In this document: positions 1-7,228 of the stretch, piece by piece
Position numbering within the stretch: position 1 is the stretch's first letter
How the letters are laid out: each line of letters begins with the position of its first letter
Source: an uncultured Desulfobacca sp.
GTDB lineage: Bacteria; Desulfobacterota; Desulfobaccia; Desulfobaccales; Desulfobaccaceae
Direction of reading: 5' to 3'
Length of the DNA stretch: 8,165 bases
NCBI GenBank assembly: GCA_937958145.1
Contig: CALGOE010000125.1
Span: 1-8,165 of the forward strand
Program-made: the position numbers and the translations under genes
The notes under the pieces: generated by a model
Told to the model about the DNA's origin: nothing
The model's database searches: none
What the model saw: only the letters and a program-made list of their open reading frames with translations

Positions 1-173
1 GGCATGGAAATATCGATGACGGCCACATCCGGCGGATTGGCGTGGACTTTCTGTATGGCTTCCCGGCCGTCGGCAGCCTCGGCGATCACCATCATATCCC
101 CGGCGTCCTCAATGATGCGGCGCAAACCGCTGCGGACAATGGAATGGTCATCGGCCAGGAGGATACGAATCAT
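1..173 (-). CDS. NarL/FixJ-type response regulator, N-terminal part (cut by window edge)
   Basis: The first 57 codons of a response regulator are visible and the gene continues past the left edge. The protein begins MIRILLADDHSIVRSGLRR. It shows the acidic pair Asp8-Asp9 that binds Mg2+ in receiver domains, and the phospho-acceptor Asp54 in VAVIDISMP. The LADDHxIVRxGLR opening is typical of NarL/FixJ regulators, which carry a C-terminal LuxR-type DNA-binding domain; that part is outside the window. Its ATG (173-171) overlaps the kinase stop as ATGA, and a GGAG lies 9 nt upstream inside the kinase gene, so the two should be translationally coupled. The partner kinase is of the matching HisKA_3 type. 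Receiver identity is close to certain; the output domain is inferred from the family. Confidence 0.93.
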   Translation of the reverse strand, partial: MIRILLADDHSIVRSGLRRIIEDAGDMMVIAEAADGREAIQKVHANPPDVAVIDISM

Positions 174-1885
174 ACGATCAAACTCCGCTGATTGAGAGGA
201 AGGCGAAAATTCACCCGGGTGCCTTTGCCCGGCCGGGAGTGAAGTTCCAGGTTTCCCCCCACCAAAGCGGCCCGTTCCCGCATGCCGGCCAACCCCAAAC
301 AGAGGGAATCATCCAGGTGTTGGGGCTGAAAACCCCGGCCATTATCTTTGACCGTCAGGCTGAAGAAGCCGTTTTTTATTTCCAGGGAAACCATGACCCG
401 GGTGGCAAAGGAGTGCCGGGCAACGTTGGTCAGGGCCTCCTGGGCGATCCGATAAGCCGCCGTCGCCACCAGATCATCAACCACAATGGGCTCCGAGGCC
501 TTGAATTTGCAAGTTATGCCGGTGCGTTGGGCAAAATCCTTGCAGAACCAGTCCAGGGCGTCGACCAGACCGAAGTCGTCCAACATGCCAGGACGGAGTC
601 GGATGGCCAGGCCTCGGACTTCGTCAATGGTCTGGTCAATGAGTTCACAAAGGGTTTGGGCCCGGGCCACGGCCTGCTCATCACAGCCCTTGAGCCGCTC
701 ACTCAGCCAGACCGCGTCCATACGCATGGCCGTCAAGATCTGGCCCAGCTCATCGTGCAGTTCCCGGGCGATGGCCGTGCGCTCTTTTTCCTGGCTGGCC
801 ATAATGCTGCCGGAGAGCAGCCGGAGCTGTTCCTGAGCTTTTTTGAGCTCAGTGATGTCCGTAGAGATGCCGCAGAGGCCCTCGGGCTCATTCTGTTCAT
901 TGTAAATGGGAAATTTAACCGACAGGTAGGTATGGGGGCCGTCCGGGAGATTGATCTGTTCCTCCACCTGGAGGGCCCGGCCCTCCTGGAGGACTTTGAG
1001 ATCATGGGCGATGAACTGCGCCGACATGGCCCGGGAGAAAAGTTCCCGATCGGTTTTTCCCTGCACGCTCTCGTTGGAGAGGCCGTATAACTCTTCAAAC
1101 CGGGGATTAACCAGTTTATAGCGGCCGTGGCGGTCTTTCAGGTAGACCACGGCCGGGGTATTGCGCAGGATGCTGGTAATGGCGCGGGTGCGTTCCCGCA
1201 CCTGACGCTCCAGGTCCTGGGAGTAGCGGCTCAATTCGTCTTTGGCCCTTTTCAATTCCTGTTCATTGATCTTGCGCTCGGACAGATCGCGGGCCACGCA
1301 GACGCTGCCGATGGTCCGGCCGTTTTCCTTCAGGAGGCTGATGGAGATATCCATGGGGACGATGCTGCCGTCCTTTTTTTTCATGGCGATTTCATATTCC
1401 CGGACCACGCCGTTCTGCTGCAAAATAGCCAGCATGCGCCGGAGTTCCTCCTGATCAGCGTAGAGATCAAAGGCCGTTTTGCCGCTCAACTCTTCAAACT
1501 GGTAGCCATAGATTTCCGCGGCCCGCCGGTTCCAGAGGATAAAACGGCCATGGCGGTCAACAATGCCGATGGCATCGACGGAGTTATCGATAACATTTTC
1601 CAGATACTCTTTCAGGCGCTGCAGTTCTTCTTCGGTGCGTTTGCGCTCCTCGATTTCCTGGCGGAGCTGCTCGTTGGCGCGCACCAGCTCCAAGGTGCGC
1701 TCTTCGATCTGTTCTTCCAGGGCATCGTAGGCGCGGCGCAGCGTCTGTTTCAGGCGTTGCCGCTCTTCGTCCAAGGCCTCCAGTTCGGCCAGACGGCGCC
1801 GCAAGACCGTCAGCTCCCGGAGAAGCTCCTCCTTGGATTTGGCCCGGTCATTCTCGCCGGCTTTGGTGGTGTGGAGCAAGGTCAT
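170..1885 (-). CDS. Cytoplasmic PAS-PAS sensor histidine kinase (HisKA_3/NarL type)
   Basis: A 571-residue sensor kinase that should phosphorylate the response regulator encoded directly after it. Residues about 15-95 are a charged coiled coil. Two PAS/PAC units follow at about 90-205 (FILWNRRAAEIYGY; the PAC end is VARDLSERK) and about 237-350 (ISTDITELKK), joined by a second coiled coil. The HisKA_3 dimerisation domain has the phospho-acceptor His377 in AIARELHDELGQ, and the family's LRPGMLDDFGL segment is at about 430-440. The ATPase domain has the N box (Asn487 in QEALTNVARHS), the DNGRGF motif at 514-519 and the glycine-rich GLAGMRER at about 531. No membrane segment or signal peptide is seen, so it acts in the cytoplasm on an unknown cue. 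A GGGAG lies just upstream of the ATG. A terminator separates it from the carboxyltransferase genes, so it is probably a separate unit. No clear promoter was found in 1886-2038. Confidence 0.95.
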   Translation of the reverse strand: MTLLHTTKAGENDRAKSKEELLRELTVLRRRLAELEALDEERQRLKQTLRRAYDALEEQIEERTLELVRANEQLRQEIEERKRTEEELQRLKEYLENVIDNSVDAIGIVDRHGRFILWNRRAAEIYGYQFEELSGKTAFDLYADQEELRRMLAILQQNGVVREYEIAMKKKDGSIVPMDISISLLKENGRTIGSVCVARDLSERKINEQELKRAKDELSRYSQDLERQVRERTRAITSILRNTPAVVYLKDRHGRYKLVNPRFEELYGLSNESVQGKTDRELFSRAMSAQFIAHDLKVLQEGRALQVEEQINLPDGPHTYLSVKFPIYNEQNEPEGLCGISTDITELKKAQEQLRLLSGSIMASQEKERTAIARELHDELGQILTAMRMDAVWLSERLKGCDEQAVARAQTLCELIDQTIDEVRGLAIRLRPGMLDDFGLVDALDWFCKDFAQRTGITCKFKASEPIVVDDLVATAAYRIAQEALTNVARHSFATRVMVSLEIKNGFFSLTVKDNGRGFQPQHLDDSLCLGLAGMRERAALVGGNLELHSRPGKGTRVNFRLPLNQRSLIV

Positions 1886-2038
1886 GGCTCTCCCGACAGT
1901 ACCTGCCGCCAGATCCCAGCGGCTTTGGCATATCCGCAGATAACCTGAGCAGTGTCTGGATTGGGAAGAGAATCAGAGTCGTAATGCAAGAATATGGGTA
2001 ACGATGTCGGCCATCGCCGGTCCATCGGGTTGGTGTGG

Positions 2039-2071
2039 AAAAAGGGGGCCGGGCCAGCAGCCCGCCCCCCC
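2039..2071 (-). terminator. Rho-independent terminator after the carboxyltransferase operon
   Basis: Read on the minus strand, a run of seven G and CGGGC is followed by a short TGCT loop, then GGCCCGGCCCCC and a run of five T. The stem is very GC-rich with one or two bulges. It starts 17 nt after the TAA of the biotin-carrying subunit, which is the right place and strand to end that transcript. It also separates that operon from the histidine kinase downstream. Confidence 0.8.
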
Positions 2072-2087
2072 AAGAATATACCGCTTC

Positions 2088-4046
2088 TTACTTGGCAATG
2101 ACCAAAAGAATGGCGTCTTTCGCCACGCTGGCCCCGGGCTCGAAATTGATGGACTTCACAGTGCCGGAGGCCGGTGCGTTAAGAGAATTCTGCATTTTCA
2201 TGGCCTCCAGGATGCAGACCGGATCACCGGTTTTGACGGTGTCACCGACCTTGACCTGGTAGCTGATGATCATGCCCGGCATGGGCGCCCGCAGGGGAAC
2301 TTCGCCCGCTCCCAAAGATTCCGCAGCCGGTGCGGCTGCCGGTTTGGCGGCCGGCGCAGCTGCCGGCTTCGCGGCCGGGGCCGGTTTGGGAGCTGCGGCC
2401 GGCGCAGCCATGGGGGCGATGCCGGTGATCACCGGCGCGCCGGAGGTGCATTCCACCTCCACTTCGTAATACTGATTGTCCACAAAGACGTTGAAGGTGC
2501 GCAGCCCCGGGCCTTTGTCGGGGATGGGCTTCTCTAAGTTATCCAAGTATTCCTTGACCTTGGCGAAGAGGTTTTTCTTTTTGATGGTCAGATAGACATC
2601 GTCTTCCAGTTTGATCTGTTCCAGGCTCTTGCCCTTCACCTCTTCGGGAACGGGTTCCAGACCGTATTTCCACTTCAGGAAGCGCATGCCGGTGGTGGGA
2701 TAGAGGGCGTAGATGAGGACGTCGCCTTCGTTCTTGGCAATGCCTTTGGTGTCTTCCACCGCCTTTTCCCACTCCGGCTCCAGGATGTCACCCGGGCGTT
2801 TGGTGGTGGGCTCTTCGCCCCGCTCATAGCCTTTAAGGATGATCTTCTGGACTTCCGGATCCATGGGAGCCGGGGTCTTGCCATAGAGGCCAAAGGCCAA
2901 GCCCTTGGTTTCGGCCGTGACCTGTTTATACCGGCCGAAGAGGACGTTCATCACCGCCTGGATGCCGACGATCTGGCTGGTGGGGGTGACCAGCGGCGGG
3001 TAGCCCAATTCCCGGCGGGTATTGGGCAGCTCGGCCATAACCTCGTGGATGCGGTCCAGGGCGTTGAGTTCTTTCAACTGATTCACCAGGTTGGAATACA
3101 TGCCGCCGGGGATTTGGTGCAGGAGCACGCCGGTGTCGATCTGGGCCATCTTGCTGGTATCCAGCAGATCCCGGTATTTGACCGCCACTTTCTCCAGGTC
3201 GTAGCCGATCTCGATGAGTTTGGCCAGGTCCATATCGGTTTCCCGGTCCGTCCCTTCCACCGCCACCACCAGGGGTTCAATGGCCGGCTGTGAAGTGCGC
3301 AGGGCAAAGGGCGACAGGCAGGTATCGAGCACGTCGACGCCAGCCTCGATGGCCTTCAGATAGCTCATGGAACCCGAGCCGCTGGTGTAGTGGGTATGGA
3401 ACTCCACCGGGATTTTGATGGTTTCTTTCATGCCCTTAATAATGGCATAGGCATCGTAGGGGGAACACATGCCGGCCATGTCCTTGAGGACCACCGAGTC
3501 AGCTCCCATCTCCTCGCATTCTTTGGCGAATTTGATGTAGTATTCCAGATTGAAGATGGGGCCGCCCATGCGGCGCTGGGTCAGGGAGTAGCAGACGGCC
3601 GCCTGGAAGTGGGCCATGAGGCCTTCTTTCTTGGCGTCCATCAGGGCTTTGACCGCCACTTCCCAGTTGCGCCGGTCGTTGAGGGCGTCAAAGACCCGGA
3701 AGATATCCACCCCGGCCTCGGCTGCGTAGCGGACGAAGCGATAGGTGACATCGTCGGCATAATTGCGGTACCCCACCAGGTTCTGGCCCCGCAGGAGCAT
3801 CATGGTGGGAGTCTTTTTCAGGATACCTTTGATGAGGCGGATGCGATCCCAGGGATCGTCGCCCAAAAAGCGGTGCGCCGTGTCAAAGGTGGCGCCGCCC
3901 CAGACTTCCAGGGCAAAATAGCCCATTTCGTCCATCCGCTGCATGAAGGGGATGATGTCTTCACTGCGCATCCGGGTGGCCAACAGGGATTGATGCCCAT
4001 CCCGGAAGGTGGTGTCGGTAAATTTAATGGGGTTTTTCCCAGCCAT
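2088..4046 (-). CDS. oadA: Pyruvate/oxaloacetate carboxyltransferase subunit with fused biotin carrier (PycB / OadA / transcarboxylase 5S-1.3S)
   Basis: A 652-residue biotin enzyme subunit that moves CO2 between carboxybiotin and pyruvate/oxaloacetate. The N-terminal TIM-barrel carboxyltransferase domain (about 5-300) has TDTTFRDGHQS with metal-ligand Asp11, EVWGGATFD, RGQNLVGY, the active-site lysine that is carbamylated in relatives (Lys188 in VVLKDMAG) and metal ligands His217 and His219 in EFHTHYTSG. A conserved PYC/OADA domain follows to about 530. Next come an Ala/Pro/Lys linker (546-575) and a biotinyl domain with EAMKM, the biotin lysine being Lys617, 35 residues from the C-terminus as usual. 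AAGGAG lies 5 nt before the ATG. A biotin carboxylase domain is absent, so alone it is not a full pyruvate carboxylase. With the 12S-like gene upstream, it could act as the fused 5S and 1.3S parts of methylmalonyl-CoA:pyruvate transcarboxylase. Alternatives are pyruvate carboxylase subunit B with PycA elsewhere, or a Na+-pumping oxaloacetate decarboxylase alpha subunit. Confidence 0.93.
   Translation of the reverse strand: MAGKNPIKFTDTTFRDGHQSLLATRMRSEDIIPFMQRMDEMGYFALEVWGGATFDTAHRFLGDDPWDRIRLIKGILKKTPTMMLLRGQNLVGYRNYADDVTYRFVRYAAEAGVDIFRVFDALNDRRNWEVAVKALMDAKKEGLMAHFQAAVCYSLTQRRMGGPIFNLEYYIKFAKECEEMGADSVVLKDMAGMCSPYDAYAIIKGMKETIKIPVEFHTHYTSGSGSMSYLKAIEAGVDVLDTCLSPFALRTSQPAIEPLVVAVEGTDRETDMDLAKLIEIGYDLEKVAVKYRDLLDTSKMAQIDTGVLLHQIPGGMYSNLVNQLKELNALDRIHEVMAELPNTRRELGYPPLVTPTSQIVGIQAVMNVLFGRYKQVTAETKGLAFGLYGKTPAPMDPEVQKIILKGYERGEEPTTKRPGDILEPEWEKAVEDTKGIAKNEGDVLIYALYPTTGMRFLKWKYGLEPVPEEVKGKSLEQIKLEDDVYLTIKKKNLFAKVKEYLDNLEKPIPDKGPGLRTFNVFVDNQYYEVEVECTSGAPVITGIAPMAAPAAAPKPAPAAKPAAAPAAKPAAAPAAESLGAGEVPLRAPMPGMIISYQVKVGDTVKTGDPVCILEAMKMQNSLNAPASGTVKSINFEPGASVAKDAILLVIAK
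2332..2379 (-). repeat. 24-nt tandem repeat encoding the Ala/Pro hinge before the biotin domain
   Basis: Two adjacent 24-nt units (2332-2355 and 2356-2379) match at 20 of 24 positions and encode two copies of AAKPAAAP-like sequence inside the 30-residue linker of the carboxyltransferase. Such flexible Ala/Pro hinges let the biotin arm swing between active sites in this enzyme family. The number of units may vary between strains. Confidence 0.8.
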
Positions 4047-4154
4047 ACGAACTCCTTTTAGATAAAAGTGGTCAGGGGGTGGCAGGGTGTGGCCGAGGGT
4101 TGAGAAGAATGGCCCTTGCCCCGGTCCAGCCCGCCTGTCCCTGAAAAATTGACC

Positions 4155-4379
4155 TTATCGTAAACTGCGACGTTGCGTCAGCAGGCGCAGATGCATGGAT
4201 TGTTGGCGACCGGACAGAGCCCAGAGGTTCACCGGGGGCCCCGGCATGCCGCCCAGGGCAGCGAGACTCATCAGGGCCGCCGCCTGCTGCTGTTGCTGCA
4301 GAGCCGCTTCCTCGTCGGCCAGGTAGGCCGAAATGGCGGCGCTGATGGCGGCCAGGACGGGTGGTGTAATACTGCTCAT
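4155..4379 (-). CDS. Small soluble subunit resembling the C-terminal part of decarboxylase delta/epsilon subunits
   Basis: A 74-residue protein lying between the 12S-type and biotin-carrying subunits in the same direction. The start at 4379 is chosen because GAGGAG lies 6 nt before that ATG; an ATG nine codons earlier has no such site. It begins MSSITPPVLAAISAAISAYL, has a five-glutamine run, and ends with NLWALSGRQQSMHLR followed by a basic tail. The pattern of an Ala/Ile-rich helix, then W-A-x-x-GR near the C-terminus, is what I recall for the soluble tails of MmdD/GcdD (delta) and MmdE (epsilon) of biotin-dependent decarboxylases. The membrane helix of the delta type is absent. It may therefore bridge or stabilise the carboxyltransferase subunits, as the epsilon subunit does. 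This is inference from motif and position; a plain hypothetical protein is the fallback. Confidence 0.72.
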   Translation of the reverse strand: MSSITPPVLAAISAAISAYLADEEAALQQQQQAAALMSLAALGGMPGPPVNLWALSGRQQSMHLRLLTQRRSLR

Positions 4380-4507
4380 AACGTTCTCCTCATGGATGCG
4401 AACCAAAAGGTTGAGGGGAATTGTCCGAAGTTTCTGACCTCATCCCCGACCCCGTCGGCATCCGCACATTGACAAGCCTGCAGGGACTGGACCGCCGGTG
4501 GGCGCTG

Positions 4508-4525
4508 CGGCGGCGCTTGCCGCCG
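4508..4525 (-). repeat. Perfect 7-bp hairpin after the 12S-type gene
   Basis: CGGCGGC, a 4-nt loop and GCCGCCG form a perfect GC stem in the 163-nt gap between the 12S-type gene (ends 4543) and the small-subunit gene (starts 4379). No T run follows on the minus strand, so it is a poor terminator. It may instead protect or process the mRNA and so set different levels of the two proteins. The rest of the gap shows no gene. Confidence 0.55.
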
Positions 4526-4542
4526 GTGTCCACCCCCTGCCT

Positions 4543-6096
<1,554 letters not shown>

Positions 6097-6132
6097 AGGC
6101 GACTCCAATACGTAAGATTACCCCTGACTGCG

Positions 6133-6172
6133 CTTGTCGGACAAGAGCATGGGTAGGTTACCGACTCCATGC
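6133..6172. repeat. Two adjacent inverted repeats upstream of the 12S-type gene
   Basis: CTTGTC-G-GACAAG (6133-6145) is a perfect 13-nt palindrome. Directly beside it, GCATGG-N14-CCATGC (6147-6172) encloses a smaller palindrome, GGTTACC (6156-6162). Both lie 37 nt or more upstream of the 12S-type start codon, in its promoter or 5' leader. They may be regulator operators or leader hairpins. The binding protein is unknown. No convincing minus-strand -35/-10 pair was found here. Confidence 0.6.
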
Positions 6173-6327
6173 GAAAGAAATTTAATTTTAGCAAACCTAA
6201 CAGAACCGGGAAAGATTAAAAATCACGTGGACTATGATTTTCCTGTCACAAATAAAATGACAAGCCCGGGCAGGTTCAGACCGATGGAGCCCGAGGAGCG
6301 GGGACCTTTTCGGACGGATTTTTTTTC

Positions 6328-6355
6328 TTGACAAAAAATTGATTGTGCTTATAAT
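6328..6355 (+). promoter_or_regulatory. Consensus sigma70 promoter for the protease-HTH-hdrA operon
   Basis: TTGACA (6328-6333), a 16-nt spacer and TATAAT (6350-6355) match both hexamers of the housekeeping promoter exactly. Transcription should start near 6361-6363. It lies in an AT-rich gap directly ahead of the plus-strand genes. Because the -10 box lies downstream of the ATG at 6339 and overlaps the one at 6354, neither can serve as start codon of the protease made from this promoter. Confidence 0.82.
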
Positions 6356-6405
6356 GCACATTAAGCATAAAATGAATATGATAGATATAATGCACAATAT
6401 GCACA
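6345..6405 (+). repeat. Operator-like repeats over the -10 box and leader
   Basis: ATGCACA occurs three times (6354-6360, 6390-6396, 6399-6405). The first two lie in an exact 11-nt repeat, TATAATGCACA (6350-6360 and 6386-6396), 36 nt apart. Inverted arms also frame the -10 box: GTGC-N7-GCAC (6345-6359) and TGCTTA-N10-TAAGCA (6346-6367). A bound repressor here would block RNA polymerase. The HTH protein encoded in the same operon is a candidate binder, by inference only. The inverted repeat resembles a Rex site but its spacing is one nucleotide too long. Confidence 0.6.
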
Positions 6406-6929
6406 ACATCATTCCTCGCACCTATGCTCCTTCTCCAGAGGCGGCCCAACTCCAGCCCACCGTTCTGGTGTATGGCTGCGGCAACACCCTCATGGGCGAC
6501 GACGGCTTCGGCCCCGCGGTCATCGAGCAGCTCCTGGCCCAGCACCGCTTCCCTCCGGCCGTCCGCATCGAGGATGTGGGCACCAGCATCCGGGACCTGC
6601 TCTTCGACATCCTCCTGGCCCCGGAAAAACCGCAGAAAATCCTCATTGTTGACGCGGCCCGGCAGCCCGGCCGGCAGCCCGGCGAGCTCTTTGAGTTGGC
6701 CGTGGACCAGATCGGTCTGGAGAAGGTGAACGATTTTTCGGTGCACCATTTTCCCTCCCTGAACCTGCTCAAGGAGCTGAGCGAGAGCGGCGGGGTGGAG
6801 GTGCGGATCTTAACGGTGCAGATTGAACAGATTCCCGAGCAGATCCAGCCGGGCCTGTCCCCGGCGGTGGCCGCAGCCATTCCCCAGGCCTGTGCCTGGA
6901 TCCTGCAGAACATCGGAGGCGTGGCATGA
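6372..6929 (+). CDS. Hydrogenase maturation protease (peptidase M52, HybD/HycI/FrhD-like)
   Basis: This endopeptidase trims the C-terminus of a [NiFe]-hydrogenase large subunit after nickel insertion, in the cytoplasm. The family core is clear: LVYGCGNTLMGDDGFGP, ILIVDAAR and VHHFPSLNLL. From the start used here these supply the likely nickel-sensing residues Asp44, Asp94 and His125 or His126, equivalent to Glu16, Asp62 and His93 of E. coli HybD. The protein is 185 residues from 6372; the core would begin near residue 31. The start is uncertain: ATGs at 6372, 6378, 6390 and 6399 are all in frame and none has a clear ribosome binding site. Earlier ATGs are excluded by the promoter. The operon with hdrA suggests its target is an MvhA-type hydrogenase working with the heterodisulfide reductase complex. 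No hydrogenase gene lies in the window. Confidence 0.88.
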   Translation: MNMIDIMHNMHNIIPRTYAPSPEAAQLQPTVLVYGCGNTLMGDDGFGPAVIEQLLAQHRFPPAVRIEDVGTSIRDLLFDILLAPEKPQKILIVDAARQPGRQPGELFELAVDQIGLEKVNDFSVHHFPSLNLLKELSESGGVEVRILTVQIEQIPEQIQPGLSPAVAAAIPQACAWILQNIGGVA

Positions 6930-7228
6930 TCCTGATCCAGGTGATTACCTTGGCCGAACGGTTGGGAGTGCATCGCAATACCATCCGCAATTGGGTGAAG
7001 AGCGGCCGGATCCCGGCCCGCCCCGCCCCCGGGCGGGGGCTGTTGTTGGCCCGGGAGGACTTCCGGCGTCTCTGTGAGGAATTTTCCCTTGATCCCGGCA
7101 GCCTCAATCCCCGGGAACTGGCCGTGGCGGAGAGCCGGGAAGTCGTCTCCCTGCCGGCGCCTTTGCCGCAGCATGCAACCGAACAACCTGAGCGCAGCAG
7201 GTTGCCATTAACTTTTCAGGAGGCAGTT
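6926..7228 (+). CDS. MerR/excisionase-like helix-turn-helix domain, in frame with hdrA and without a stop codon
   Basis: A 101-codon reading frame starts at an ATG that overlaps the protease stop (ATGA), so it should be coupled to it. It opens MILIQVITLAERLGVHRNTI and continues RNWVKSGRIPA, a DNA-binding helix-turn-helix of the excisionase/MerR kind (about residues 6-35). A wing-like segment and a short helix reach about residue 55, and an unstructured Pro/Glu-rich tail follows. No stop codon separates it from hdrA, so the frame continues directly into HdrA Met1 at 7229. The product could be an HTH-HdrA fusion, or this domain may have lost its stop by mutation or sequencing error: a TAA in another frame sits at 7209-7211, just before the hdrA ribosome site. 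Role is unknown; autoregulation of the operon is plausible. Confidence 0.65.
7218..7223 (+). promoter_or_regulatory. hdrA: Ribosome binding site setting the hdrA start
   Basis: AGGAGG lies 5 nt before the ATG at 7229. It is a full Shine-Dalgarno match at near-optimal spacing and shows that HdrA can be started on its own, inside the longer reading frame that begins at 6926. Confidence 0.85.

Noticed and set aside
1882..2073. 63-residue minus-strand ORF ahead of the histidine kinase
   Set aside because: It starts within the terminator stem, has no ribosome binding site and shows no recognisable motif; treated as chance.
4508..4525. Terminator after the 12S-type gene
   Set aside because: The stem is good but no T run follows on the minus strand, and the next operon gene lies just downstream.
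6180..6300. Minus-strand sigma70 or sigma54 promoter for the 12S-type gene
   Set aside because: Only weak hexamers with poor spacing were found, and no GG/GC pair with sigma54 spacing.
6343..6361. Rex-type redox operator over the -10 box
   Set aside because: TTGTG and CACA arms are present but 9 nt apart rather than 8, and the inner AA/TT bases are missing.
6397..6405. DnaA box or replication origin
   Set aside because: ATATGCACA differs from the DnaA consensus at one base, and there is no dnaA/dnaN context.
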